This document shows positions 24,254 to 37,400 of a stretch of DNA of 64,000 nucleotides, one piece after another. The stretch's first letter is position 1; every line of letters starts with the position of its first letter. Source of the DNA: Datnioides undecimradiatus (taxonomy: Eukaryota > Chordata > Actinopteri > Lobotiformes > Datnioididae); contig WARS01000033.1 of NCBI GenBank assembly GCA_008933995.1, positions 9,128,287-9,192,286 on the forward strand. The letters run 5' to 3'. Made by a program: the position numbers and the translations under genes. The notes under the pieces are model-generated. The model worked only from the letters and a program-made list of their open reading frames with translations, made no database searches and had not been told where the DNA came from.

Positions 24254-26470
24254 AGTGAGGTGTCACTTGTCTACAGTTTTAACACTTCCTGGGTCACTCT
24301 ACAGACTGAGCAGACAACTCTACAGGGGGACCTAATGCTTTTCTTGTAACAACTCTGTGGATTTTGACAAGTAACAATGTTTACTGTGTTTACAGTTGAA
24401 ATGACGGAGGAGGACAAATGTCATTGTATCATGTTGTCAGTGGTAAATCATTTGCAAATACCCTCATTGACAAAGGGAGCAGCATGCTAATCTTTTTATT
24501 GAGAGAAACAAAGCCTGTCATGTTGAATTTCAATATTGTTTGGTTGTTTGTTTTATTTTGTCTTGTCCTCTACACTCACAGGGATGTCACTACATATCTC
24601 AGCCAAAGATGTGCTATGGCGGTATGTTCTCAGATCATTTTTACACTCTATTTAGACATGAGTTGCACTCAAAGGGTTACAGAGATCAAAGTTAAGGTTT
24701 GAAAAGTATCGCTCAAACTCTTTGAGGAGAACCTTAATACATTCAATATGTTGTATTTAATAATCAGGGATGCAAATGAAAATGTTTTATTTAATATATT
24801 CATTTGTACTTGAATACAAGTCTGGTGTTAAGACAAAAAAATCCATCTGTGCAAAATCTAAAGATCCCGCCCCTGCCTGCAGACTGTTTGCCTCATTCAT
24901 CTCATTCAGTATTTTGCTAAAGTGCCTTGTTCAGCCTTGATGAAAGTGTCCTCTATCTGCCAATGTGGGACCACGTGACTTTTCAATTTTGGCCAAAGTC
25001 TGACTCAGATTGAGTTGACATGCAGAGAAGAAGAGAAGAGCTCAATAAAAAGTTACACTAGCCACCGAGCTTCCTGTCCTCGTGTGTCTTCTGAATCCTC
25101 TGGTGAATTTATGTGTGATAACATGGTCTGTCGAAATGAATCAACCATGTAGAATAAAAGTGAATAAGATGTCATTATTACAGGGTGGTCTGTGATCTCA
25201 CAAATGTTTTCATTGATATTATTAAACTGCTGGAAGTGCTGCACATAGAAGCTTTTTATCTGACTGAATTCAAAAAAAGGGCACTTATCAGTCGGCCTTG
25301 CATTTCCTGTTCCTGTGGGGAGATGTCACATTGCCTCTATGTGTAAGAACAACTGTTCTACCTTCTGTTTGAGCAACTCCAACATTGCGCCAAATGATGT
25401 TTCACTATCACACTACAAGTTCTAAATAATGATCAGAAGTGATCAGTGGGCAGCACACGCATCTACTACAACTATCCATCGCAACATACATGTCCTCTGC
25501 TGCTGTGAATCATTGCACGAGGCGGCTGGTAGGACATGGTGTAGGTCATGTGCAGTCTGTCTCGGCTGCAGCAACAAAATTATATCACACCACCCCTGTG
25601 CAACACATCTGCATCAAACATTTACACCCTCTCTGTAATGTGTGTGGTACAGAGGTGGTACACATGCTAGTTTTATGGCCCCTTTTACAATTACATCAGA
25701 TGACTGACTTCTGGCTGTTCGGTTTGTTTTTTCACATGATTTGCTGTATTAAGCACTGCAGCCAAAAAGCCGTATCAGATAACTTTTTCTGAAGGTTGCC
25801 CAAATGTCAAGTTGCACCGTATGCTGTAAGTAAGTCTTGTCTAGCCTCCAAGGTTGTTGGAAATGTTGTTATGATAACATTGGTCTGGAACGGTACTTCA
25901 ACACATGTTTTAAAGTCGGCTGAATAATTCTGGGTTTGTAAGAGGATCCTCGATATTTTTTAATCAGATCAGTTCCCTGGTAAACGGAGTACAGACATCA
26001 ACACTACATGTACTTTCTTCAAGTTGCCGAGCCACCCAGGCAGTGCATTTGGGAATCAGTCAGTTGTTCTCAACTGATTCCATTTCACAAGAGCAGTGGA
26101 CCTCCAACAAGGCTGCCAAATTTTGCATTAGAGGACTTGTTTGTATTAGCACACCCTTATTTGCAAGATGAGGTAAAAACCGCACCTGCATTATTACCCG
26201 ACATGAATGGTAATCGGTGAAAAACTTTTGGTGACCTGTTTCTCAGCATGAAAGTTATTTTTGTGTCTGGTGGAATAACTCTATATTGGTTTAACTATAT
26301 CATATGAAATAAATACTAAAACTACCACTACTGTTACCACTAGTAACAATAAATAATAATAATAATGCAAGTAATTTTGGTATATATGGTCAGATGTGTG
26401 TAGGAAATGCTTAAAAAAAAATCACTATACATTGAAACAATCTGCTAATACCAACAGTCACTATCTGCCC

Positions 26471-26507
26471 AGTAAGTGGTGGTAAAGCTCTGTTCTTTGA
26501 CTTGTGT
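26471..26507 (+). repeat. Local direct repeat, copy 1
   Basis: AGTAAGTGGTGGTAAAGCTC, then TGTTCTTTGACTTGTGT, closely resembles 27095-27130. It lies about 620 bases upstream of the second copy. Confidence 0.55.
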
Positions 26508-27094
26508 CCTTACATGAGACCAGTGTCAAATTGGATACTAAACACAATACAGAAAGTAAGTCACTCAAACTGACATATTGTCAAAAACGCTTAAATCTAC
26601 AATATTTAGAGGATTAATTTTACCACACCACAGGCACAGGGACAATACACAATATTCAGCAAGATGCATAGGATGAAGTTGCTGCAAGTATGCACACACT
26701 GATGGTCCATGAAATCAACATGGAAACAGTCAAAGGACATATTTTTTCTCATGAAATAATAAATCACCAGCTGTCTCCTATTATTTGTGACATATTTCTA
26801 AAAAACAATGGGATACATTTTTGTTCTCCTATTTTAATAAATCAAAATGCAGAAAACCACGAATAAACACAAAACAACACAAAAGTGTGTTCCACAGTAA
26901 GAACTGGCAGGTTGTCTTGATCTGCTGCTGCTTTCAATAGAACAATCCATTCTGCCTTTACTGTCCTAAACTGATAATAACTGTGATGGGACCTTGAATC
27001 AAAGCACTCTGCTGGCACTTTGATCAGATTTTCTTTCTAATGTTGGTCTCTATTTTATTCTCCTGGTCCTCTTCCTCATACTGTCAGTCTACCA

Positions 27095-27130
27095 CCAAGT
27101 GGTGGTAGAGCTCTATTCTTTGATTTGTTC
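27095..27130 (+). repeat. Local direct repeat, copy 2
   Basis: CCAAGTGGTGGTAGAGCTCT, then ATTCTTTGATTTGTTC: the same order and spacing as at 26471-26507 with a few substitutions. Both copies are followed by an A+T-rich segment with CATCTACAAT/AATCTACAAT. Confidence 0.55.
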
Positions 27131-30100
27131 CCGCTTCAAAGAACAGTTTCACTTTTGTTATTGAACAAGTTAGTAACTTCATACTAATGAATCAAGCCTT
27201 CAAGACATTTAACAAAGATTCTTGTTTCTTTGTAGGGATAAAATATGCATCTACAATCTACAATATCAAATTGTTGGTTTAAAATGGACATACTTGGTGT
27301 GAGGGTGTGAGCAGGTGACCTTTTGTATTGTGTTATTCATTTGTTATTCCTTCATGAAGGTATAGTAAGACAAGTTACAAATGATTTTTTACAGAGATGC
27401 ATGAAAGGAAGATTGTATGGGATGCTGCAAAATACAGAATATTCTATGATAAAGACATAGTGGTGGAGCTTAAGTGTTGTACAGCAACACGTCACAATTT
27501 TTAAAAAATGACCATCAATGTCTCCTCATCACGCTGATGGCCTGAGTGAATGGTGCTTTGCACATCACTATATTACTTTATCAAAGGCATCAGCAGTTAA
27601 AGTTTTCAGTCTGTGTTCAGGATCAACTTATCAACATGAAAAAGTACAGATCAAAGTACAGATTTTTTTGGAAACGTCTCATAAGAATAACTGGTTTTAG
27701 GCAGCTATCCCATGTTACTTCTGACACTTTTGAATCTAAAACAGTAAAAATGGATGTTAACAACAGTCACACATCAGGTCACAATTGTTCTTTATTTAAA
27801 GCACGATGTAGCAACACAGCTATAATTTATAAGATGTCTAACATGTACTCAGCACAAGTAACTTGAGACTCATGGGTTGTTGTTTGGTTCTAAATATAAA
27901 AAAATACAGTACTGCGGGGCAACATATGGCTTCAGTTTTAAATATTAGGGAAAAGAAAAGCATATGAATGTCTGGACTAGTGATGTTCTTACTGTTTTCT
28001 TTCTTTGCAAATATATTGTATTTCACTTCAAAACAAACAAACACTGACCAAAACGATGATTCAGTGAAATGCACAAGGACACTGAGATTATGTATGAGTA
28101 GAGTTGACATGAACTGGCAATATAACTTTAACATATAACTATGTCACCTTTAAACTGCTCTGCTAACGGAATGAACACTTTTTCACCTCAGGAAATAAGG
28201 TGTCAATATTTTTGCATCATATCCAATAAGAGAAAATTAAAAACTCTCAAAGCAGGTTTTAAATTTAAATATTAATGTTATAAAAATATTAAAATGATTG
28301 TATATATGCATGCAGTGCTCAATAAACCATAAATAATGGAAACAGTAAAGTTGTACATGTAATGATGACAATCCCAGTCAGTCAGGATCTAAGCTTCATT
28401 TTATTCAACCCAAAGAAACACTAAAACTATTGGCTCTCCCATCCTGATCAGTCAAATCACAGAAACAAAAGTCATAAAATAAAAAAGTGAACATGACACA
28501 GCAAAACAACTGGTATAACAATCATTTAAACAGCAACAAAGAAAATCAAAGCTTAAACTAAAAGAAGATTACAGTTTATGTTCTCAATGTGTGCTTCGGT
28601 ATTTGTGTAAAGGAGAACCAGCTTAGCTTGTTTCCTGTAGCGACTCCATCCTGTTATACTGTCTAAATGTTGATGAATGCAAAGTGACTTTGAATTGAAG
28701 CACCGTGCTGCCACTCGCTCACTAATTTTAAGTGTCACACTGTGTATGTGAGATGTCATCATTAAGCAGAAATTCTGTCAAAAACTGGTATATAATATTT
28801 TCAGTGTTAGGCTCAAACACTGAAGCACAAAGCTGAGATGCATCATTTTCCAGAACCTTCCCAAAATCCAGCCCGCGACATTGACGCATTTACATGAAAA
28901 GTGTTTCAAATGAAGATATAGTGGCAGGATCAGGAAATTCACAATGTAAGACATTCAGATGAAAAGTTTGTTCATATTTCTTTATTTTTTTAGGTTTGTA
29001 ACTTTTCAGATTTCACACAAATTTCTGTATTTGTCAGTTTCTCATGTCCAACACACCAAAGTCTTAAATCTGTTAATGATTGAATAAAACATTTAAAAAG
29101 GTTTAAGGCTAAATTCTTTGGTGATGTTGGTGAATTGTGAGTTTTGCTACTTAATTGTATTTGCTTTTATATTGACTGTAAATGTTTCATGTTATTCCTC
29201 ATTTAAACACAGAAATATATAGATGTGTAACCTGTCATATTTGAACTCTAAATATACTCTAATATAAAAATGAGGTTTTAATCAATCATTGAATGTTTGA
29301 ACTTATTTTTAATATTAAATCCAAATTTAAAGTCCAAAGGATTTATTAATTCTGCTGTTTTGAATTTTGACCAAAACATTTTTGTTTCACTAGACCATTA
29401 CAGCATCGATGGTGATGTAAATCAGATGTTGATGGCTGAATCGCTACATGCTTTGACCAGAGGATAAAGACTGCATGAAAGTTATTGGTTTGGGGGCGGG
29501 CTACATCTTAATTGTCACTGAAGAAAAAGAAAAGAAAATGATGTAAGCATACTGTGAACTCAAAATCTGTAAAACGTTGTTCTTTTCCTGTTATTTCTTT
29601 TCAGATATTAATACCCAGTAAATACTTTACTCAATAACCACATTGTCATTTATAAGCTGTAATCTAAAACGTCACAAGCATACCTGCAGGATTCGGCACA
29701 TACATTCCAACATAATGCAGTCCAGTGCAACACCACCATTTACAGTTGTTAGGAGATGCTGGATTAATATAACACAGTGAGTCTGACTCATTCAGTCAGA
29801 CAAACTCACCTGCAGCCTGTTATGTACTCACACACTCACACACTCAGGCATCACAGCAGAAAGACAAAGAGAGAAAGAGATGCACAGAAATTAAAAACAT
29901 ACATCTACCTATAGAGATATTAACGCTGACCTCACATGTATATGATTTATCATTTCTCTGGGACTGTCAGTCAAAACTGAACAGTTCTTAAATCTTTTAA
30001 ACACTGAATTTATGGCACGTCTGTTGCTGGTGTGGCTACCACTGAAAACTGAGTGTGTCTTAGTATGAAGAAGATGTGACACCAATTGCAAGCCAGTGTT

Positions 30101-31107
30101 CGGTTCAGCTGGAGCATTTAATATCAAGTTCATGTATTCTAGGCCTCATAAGATGTGTGTGAGCCAAGAGGACTCTGAGAAACAAATAAATGGTTTCTAT
30201 TATGGATCACAGTCATCTGCTTAGCTGCAGAGGAAGATGAACAACAATATAATGTCTGTCTTATATTTGTCCTCATTAAAACTCTGGTTACAAAAAAATG
30301 TTCTCATCAACTTGTTGGATGTCCCAGTTAATATTTTAAAGAGTAGATTTAAAGCAATGATTGCAGATCAAAATCAGTGGCAGAAATTATTCATATCACC
30401 ATTTTTTATGTTGTTTTTTTGTTGTTGTTGTTGAGGACAGACTCAAAAACACAGACTCAAACCAGTTTTCTTTTTGGATGAGATGGCCGCATTGTATGAC
30501 TTCAATTATACACACAACAGGTGCTTCCTTCGCTGCTAAGATACACAGTCCCGGAAAACACTTAGAGGGAATGTTGTGGACTGATTTAACTTAGAAGAAT
30601 AACTGATTAGTTTGGCCTGTTAGGTCATCTGAAGCATTGCATTAACTTTGGTTGAACTTTGGAACAACTTTTCACATGAAACAAAGATTTCATTAGATGT
30701 TTGTTTTGCATGCAAACTGGCAGAAAGGCAGCACTGTGAGGATACCAAAGCATTTAAGTATGATTAATAACTAAAACTTTAACTGAAAAAGGTCAGTGGT
30801 CATTGCATGCAGATTGTGATGTTACTAAAGGTAAAGGTGTTAAGGTCTCTGTGCCTAGGCAGTCAGGCAGTCTGTAGAACAAACCAGAGCACACGTCCAG
30901 CAAACTATACGACTCACACTGAGGTATGAGTATTATCATAGGTTGCTGAGATTGGAAGTTGTGAAGTGTTATGTGGTGCCACACTGGAAGCAGGGAACTC
31001 TAGGGGTTGGACTTGAATGCAGACACTGGTCTTGGGGCTGGCAGTTTAAAAACGTCTAATGTGCAAAAGCACAAAACTGACAGAGGTCCAAAAATCTAAG
31101 AAGAGGT

Positions 31108-31222
31108 GAGGTTTGCAGAAAAGAGCACTGACACCAACCTGCCCATCCTCTCAGACACGTGCACCTCCTGAGTCAGGAGAAACCTCTGGAGAACATCACA
31201 CCGTGGACACATTCATTATGCT
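31108..31222 (+). repeat. Diverged direct repeat, copy 1
   Basis: It shares GTGAGGT-TGCAGA, ACACCA, ACGTGCACCTCCT, a GTCAGGA/GCCAGGA block, GAACATCACACC and GTGGACACATTC with 31742-31858 in the same order. By eye it is roughly three-quarters identical over about 115 bases. The family is not known to me. Confidence 0.65.
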
Positions 31223-31741
31223 ACTACTTTATTACATTCAATCAGCATCCAAGAAAAACAAATCCAAAAACCTAAAAGAAATGGATGGATGGATAAAACT
31301 GGATAAAACTAAGGGAGTGACAAACATTATATAGACACACACAAGGTAGGGAAGGTTAACAAGACACAGGTGAACTAATGGAGTTAGCAGGATCAAAATC
31401 CCACGAGAGAAAACACACTACAAAATAAAACAGGAAATAGTCAAAACCAGAACTCAAACTCAAACCATCACATGAAGCTGAATATGTTGTGAATCCTGAA
31501 TGGAGTCAAAGTCATATTAAACATGACAATCATGATGATAGAAAGAGGCCTCCTCTCTAACAAAGGAGGCCCGTTTGTTCCCAAACAGACAAATGCTTAA
31601 AGAGCACAAACAGCAGCCCACCAAAACCCCCACGCACCCAGTTTATTAAACCAAATTTTAATTTTTATGCCTCTGTGATGGTGACAGCCATGGCTGGATG
31701 CACTATGTTTCAAAGTTGCAGGAACACTCTGAAAAACACAG

Positions 31742-31858
31742 AGGTGAGGTGTGCAGAGAAGATAGTTAACACCAGCTTGGTCTAGCCTCGAAGGCATGTG
31801 CACCTCCTCAGCCAGGAAAAGCCACAGAAGACCATTACACCATGGACACATTCTCAAT
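31742..31858 (+). repeat. Diverged direct repeat, copy 2
   Basis: Partner of 31108-31222, 634 bases downstream in the same orientation. The two may be terminal parts of one decayed element or two insertions of one family. Confidence 0.65.
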
Positions 31859-32392
31859 ACAGTGAAGCAGTTTTGTATCACATTCTCAAGTTTCCAATTA
31901 CAGACATGTTGTCCTCAGATGTGTGCACCGTGCAGTTCCATTTTTATATATTTGACCAAGCATCAATCATCAGACAAAAGAACTGTTGCATTAATCCTTG
32001 TTTTACAGTTTCTTTATTTCATCTGAGTAGTAACACTAAATGTACTGACGGATGTTGCAGTTACACCTTCTTGGCTGCGATATTGACACCATATAAACAC
32101 ATTTGCCATCAGGTTGTGGTTGTCACTGAATAATCTATTTTCAACATAAGTGATGGTACCGAGACAATGAACAGTTCCTGTACCTATTAGGGGTCATGAT
32201 GGTGTGCAAGGTTTCAACAGTGAGAGATAAATGTTTAATAAGACACATTAGTTTACAAGAAAGAAAGATCTTTAGAAGCTACCTGTACACTGCCTGCTGG
32301 GTTTGATGAGTGAAGTGGAACCCACACAAGTATATATATTCATCAGTTCAAGACTTTTCCCATTGTTGACATAGGCTCAAATTAAATGTCCA

Positions 32393-32650
32393 GACAACTA
32401 CTGGATGGAGTGTCATAAAACTTTCTTTTCTCCTGAGAATGAGCTGGGATCAATTTGGTGATTTCTTAACGGCGCCATCATCAGGTCAAAAGTTTAGTTT
32501 ATTAATTACTTTGGTTTAGAATCAGATGCCTGTAAAGCTAATGATGTCAACTAATCAGTGTTTTCAGTGCTACATTACACATCCGAAACATGAGCATGTT
32601 GTCACTGTGCATATGTTAGCATTTAGCAGGGCCTGAACAGCATTAAGTGA
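32393..32650 (+). repeat. Dispersed fish repeat, 'GTTAGCATTTAGC' family, copy 3
   Basis: The clearest copy. It begins CAACTACTGGATGGAGTGTC and passes through GATCAATTTGGTGATTTCTT, GGCGCCATCATCAGGTCAAA and TGCCTGTAAAGCTAATGATG to ATGTTAGCATTTAGCAGGG. The block order agrees with copies 1 and 2. Confidence 0.7.
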
Positions 32651-34139
32651 AATAACTGTATGTTCACGCAGATCAGGATTTCCAGTGCAGTGCTATGTTT
32701 TTAATAGTTTTGGACAAGGTTAGAGCTAATTGGCACAGAGAAATAAGATCAGTCAATCAATCATTGCAGATGCGTTTTAATGGGATCACTTCACATGTTA
32801 TGTTGCAGACTTAGAATGAGGCATTGCTGCTGGAGCTCTTGTAAAAATATACTTATTTCAGCACCGGCTGAATGAAACACAAATAATTTGTCCATATAAG
32901 CTGATGTTGCAGGAAAAGCAAACTACCTAAGCACTGCCTTTCTTACTATGTGGTGCAGTGTGACCTCGTTCATTGTCAATGTTGCACTCTCAATGTCACT
33001 CTGACTTGTGCTTGAAGGAGCCAAGCATCCTTTTGGAGAGATTGTTAATTGAGGTAGAAAAAAAGGGTTGAAGGAGGATTACTTTGTCCCTGCCTGCTAC
33101 TAAAAAAAATAATTCAATAAAAACATCACTGAGCTCACATAATTACTTTTTCACTGACTGGTTGAACATTATTATTATGTTCAGTCGTGCCTCATACAAT
33201 CATACTTAATTGAGGAAGAGGATTTTGTTTGAGTAGATGATTTTGATGGGTGAGGTATGTTTGAAAGGTATAAAAGAAGACAGCAGAGAGAGGAGAAGAA
33301 GAGTTAGACAAATTCTACAAGATTTGGCCATATGGTCCTAAATAGAGGTATATTTGCATTTGAAAAACAAATACTGTGTTTTTAGGTTGATTTACAGCAG
33401 TGAAAGGGAAAACATGCAGTTGCAGCTGATTGGTATTGTTGATTTTGGTTTCTCAGGACACGTGTTGGCATGGTGGCTCTGTGAAGGAGGAGCGAACACA
33501 TGCTATTAATTTGTTAGTCATAAACTGTTGAATGAACACAGCTGAGCGTGTAAAGGAGCATGTTGCTGAGATCAACAAGGAATTAAGAGTTATTTGTTCT
33601 GATGATCTTTTTTTCTATTTTGTACTGAGTACCAAGGTTATATTTAAGGTTATGACACAATCTGAGCAAAGTTTGGCAGAGGCAAAGGTGTTTGTGTCTG
33701 TCAAACAGAAAAAAAAACTTGGAATGAAGTTGCCTTGGAGTACTGTCAAAACAAACCTCTATGGCCTGATCATAGATTTAAATTCCTATTTTGTGCATTC
33801 ACTAAGCCAGAGGACAACTCTTTACCTTTAAATGCTCCAAAAGTGGAGAGAAAAATATATTTTTCTCTTACTTAGAAAGAGTGAAAGAAATCACAAATAC
33901 TCTTAAAAAACAGGTACATTTTGTTGACATTTTCCATCATTTGCTATTGCTATGAGATGAAATGAGTTTTAATTGGGAATTTGATAATGTGATAAATCAT
34001 TACTGGCTCAGAGTTGTCTGACTGACTGAGATGACTACCTGTTTTAGCATGTTTCATTCACTTCAAGCCTCTTAACACCCAAGTGAAACATTTTGCAAAG
34101 CATGCTGGAAAATGTTGCTATTCATTCAGTTCGCCCAAT
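32651..34139. other. Intergenic DNA
   Basis: A+T-rich with no recognised gene. One 99-codon + strand frame (33532-33831) has no family resemblance and no splice or promoter context. Confidence 0.5.
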
Positions 34140-34285
34140 ACTTTATTGCCATTTTTTCCAATACGGTTGTATTGCCAAGTAGGTTTCCACATACAAGGAA
34201 TTTGCCCTGGTGTTTTGCTGCATAACAACAATAAACACTGTGTGAGAATATAAAAAAGATAAAAAGCAAATACTGCAAAAGTCAA
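34140..34285 (+). mobile_element. Short interspersed element, second copy
   Basis: ATTGCCAAGTAGGTTTCCAC, ATACAAGGAATTTGCCCTGG and an A-rich tail region with AACAACAATAAACAC match, block by block, the element nested at 17612-17905. Approximate limits. Confidence 0.5.
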
Positions 34286-34334
34286 ACCATCAACCCCAGC
34301 CTTACCACATGTGTACAACACCGTGCCAGAATAG

Positions 34335-34455
34335 GTTTTGCATGTGTCAATTTCAGCTTTTTACCATGCTAACATTAGCATTTAGCTCAAAATACCTCTG
34401 TTTTTAAGTGAAGCCTGACGGAGCTGCTAGCATGGCAGCAGACTAAATATTTATT
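34335..34455 (+). repeat. Dispersed fish repeat, 'GTTAGCATTTAGC' family, copy 4 (3' part)
   Basis: CCATGCTAACATTAGCATTT, AGCTCAAAATACCTCTG and GGAGCTGCTAGCATGGCAG are the 3' blocks of the family. As in msn intron 11, a copy of the short interspersed element sits close by. Confidence 0.6.
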
Positions 34456-37400
34456 AGCCCAATCTTGAAATTTGCCTCAGTTGTTCAATCCATCATTAGA
34501 GGCATATTAACAAAGCGAGGTAATGCCAGGTGATCGTAACAATGCACAGACATCAATAAAAGAAATGTTAAAACAAACAGCGTGACTGCCTCAACAAATG
34601 TTTTTCTGTGCTTGGAAACAATATTGTATTTATAATAATTTTAAGCAATTTTCAGGGTGTTTGTCAACCTCTGAGCTCACAGTACTATGCAGAATTCTTC
34701 TTTAGAGCAGTGCAAATCAAAGCTTTGCTGAGAATATGTCAAAAGAGGGAAAAATGCTTTAAGTTGTGACAAATGAAACTTTTACTCTAGTGCATTTAAC
34801 AAGATTTTCTCCATTCAGTTTATTTTTCAAAGCGATGCAGCTCTTAATGGTTCTGATGATTGGTTAATATAAGCCAGTGGTTTAATTACATTTACCATTG
34901 TCTTAAAGCAGAAATAGTTGTTTAAATAGCTGCTGGAGATCAGCCAGGAGTAATCAGTGCACTGTGTTTTTTTCTGCTCCATAAAGCAGCATGATAGAAG
35001 GAGCCAAACCTGCACAAGGGAGGTGATAGCTGCTACCAAAGCCAATGTACTCCTAATTTTGGGCCTGTGACATCAAAACACAGAGAATATGTGATAGGAT
35101 TAAGCAGATACTGAAACAATCAACAAACCCGATTAACTCTTCGAATGACAATATAATCATTTAACGAGGTGTAGTGTCAATTTCAATTTAGAGACAGATG
35201 AAATAGATGCTGTGGTGTGGAGCTGTGTGTAAGGATTAAACAATGAGTGAAGGGGCTGCATTAAGGAGGAGAGTTTCCTGACATATTTCCAAACAGTGGG
35301 TATTAGTTGAATGATACACAGCACCTCACATGATATATCATACAAAACACGATGCTTGTTCAGGTCCTTGGATAGATGTGAACGTAAAAAATCTGTATTG
35401 ATCTAATATAAAACTGACCTGTATACTGGCTGCATGCCGTTGAAGTTTAGTTCAGGAATGCTAAATATTAAAAGTTAGAAAACCACCAGACCCCCTCACA
35501 CTCAATTTTCAGGAAGAATTAATGTCATATTTGATTTTGGTACAACACAGACCTTTTTTAATAGTTTTAGGTGTGAAGACTTCATTAGCTCATATCCCTC
35601 TTCACATTTCTTGCACTAAGTCTGGAAAAAAAAATCAAATAAGCAAAATCATCTCCTAAAAAGTAATAAAAAAACTGCCACAGATTAAAAAAAAAACTTG
35701 CTTTATTTGTAGAATATATTAGATTTATGATTTTCAAATGACTAAAAGAAAAAGTAAAATTTCCATTCAGTTTGTAAGACTAAGTTTGATGTATTTACAG
35801 AAACACTTTAGGATCAGGGATTTTAAAAGTTTGTTGCTGACTAGAGCTTTGATTGGCTGTGGACTAACTGAAAGTCCATGACTGCTTCACCACGGCAGCT
35901 ACAAACAGATTATTGATCATGGTTATCACTTTGAGTCAACTTCAAATGATAAAATTTTCATTTAGGATTTTGACTCAGGGTTTACATACGTTATCAGTGC
36001 AGCTCCTCTAAGGGCCATTAGAACACCAGGAAAGTCAGATTGCCTTGCAATTCTAGAGAGAACTCCCCCAAAGTAACAGAGATCTGTGGTCAGTGAATGC
36101 AACAGTTACATCCTCTACATTAAAATGATGCTGAAGACTTAAGATTGGTGTGTTTATGAATGTTGCTGTTTAATTAAGTAAACATATGAATTAGATTAAA
36201 ACCACTCATTTATAAGTCACAGACACCCATGTTTATTTAGTCTGTAGTTTTATTTCATATTTCAGCCATTAATACAGTTGTTTGTGTAAGTTTAGATACA
36301 CCATGAAGATGGCAATAAACAATAAGTAACCTATTCTCTGTTTTTCCTTTCTTCTGTATTCTTCCATGAAATGTACAAGAAAGGCTTAGTTACATACGAA
36401 CGACAATACAGAACACACAACTGAGACATAGACATGACAGACTGCCATCACCTGGGCTAAAAGACAACGGACTCAATCTGTGTAATGTTTCTTGTAGATA
36501 TGCAGTTTGTATTGTCTGCTGTGGAGTGTTTTTTCATGTAGTGAAGAACAGCTGGATTAAGGCAAACGAATGTCAAGAAAGAAGAGAAACTGAAGTATCG
36601 ACAGTACAAATTTGGATATGATAATATTTAGAAAATGGTAGACAGTCATGAGAATAAGGAAACTTTTGGATTATTTGCTGTGTTTTGACTGGCACACAGG
36701 TGCCCCTGTGTGATGCTAGACTTGGGAACCTGAAGCGCAATCTCTGCAGAGGCAACTGTAATGTCATATAAACTTCACTGTTAATATACTGATGAAAGCA
36801 GCATGACAGCAGGCAGAATCGAGGAATTAAGGTCAACATACATAAAGAGATGAAACATTTTGAATTTTATAATAAGAACAGAATTTATAAATAGTCTCAA
36901 GTCATATGTCGGTTATTTGCTACTAAAGTACAATGTCAAACTGACCTGATTAGGCCTCTGCTTTCAAGAAGTAGTGTCCTTGGAAAGACATTAGTCAGAT
37001 TGTAGTTTATTCTGTCTATAAAGCTTTATATTCTATAGTGTATATTATAACATGATTTAATATGTATATAAATTTATAAGATGTGAGTGAAAACTAAGCA
37101 AGGAGAGGCTGAGGCTTATTATGACATTTAATTTGACCAATTACCATGATGATAATTTCTTTTCTTAGTCAGCTCTTGAAGCATCACATTATCATTTAAA
37201 CATCTGTCCTGACCATAATATTAATATTCTTTGTCAGTGATCGTTAAGACTCATTCACCTTTAATTTGATGAATGTGTTGTTGTTAGTTTTTATTAATTG
37301 TTCCCAACTTGACTGATGGAACTAATGAGTTCAATCACCACAATAGTGGATTTTTCCAGGATTAATGGTGAGTAAGAGCAAATAATAATGGTTCTAGATA

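Larger units (their letters stand above)
24180..24262 (+). ncRNA. mir223: mir-223 microRNA hairpin
   Basis: A stem-loop with both mature arms of miR-223. The 3p arm (24232-24253) starts TGTCAGTTTGTCAAATAC and matches vertebrate miR-223-3p over all 22 bases as I know it. The 5p arm (24190-24211) starts AGTGTATTTGACAAGCTG and differs from human 5p only at its first base (A for C). The inner stem GACACTC/GAGTGTC is also as in human, closing a 9-base loop (24220-24228). The lower stem continues through CCCCACTT with AAGTGAGG. miR-223 is a myeloid microRNA that restrains granulocyte maturation and inflammatory signalling. It lies 2.9 kb after the msn poly(A) signal in the same orientation, as MIR223 does near MSN on human Xq12. 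Confidence 0.98.
24263..31107. other. Intergenic DNA between mir-223 and the 31-kb repeats
   Basis: No protein-coding exon recognised on either strand. In human, VSIG4, HEPH and EDA2R occupy the equivalent interval; no Ig V-set, multicopper oxidase or TNF-receptor cysteine pattern was found here. A degenerate local duplication (26.47 and 27.10 kb) is listed separately. Confidence 0.5.

Noticed and set aside
34827..35045. Minus-strand frame that starts like a signal peptide
   Set aside because: No mature domain follows, and hydrophobic starts are frequent by chance in A+T-rich DNA.
36283..36330. ACAGTTG...AAGTTTAGATACACC as a Tc1-type terminal repeat
   Set aside because: Only scattered identity to Tc1 ends; no second terminal repeat at a suitable distance and no transposase relic.
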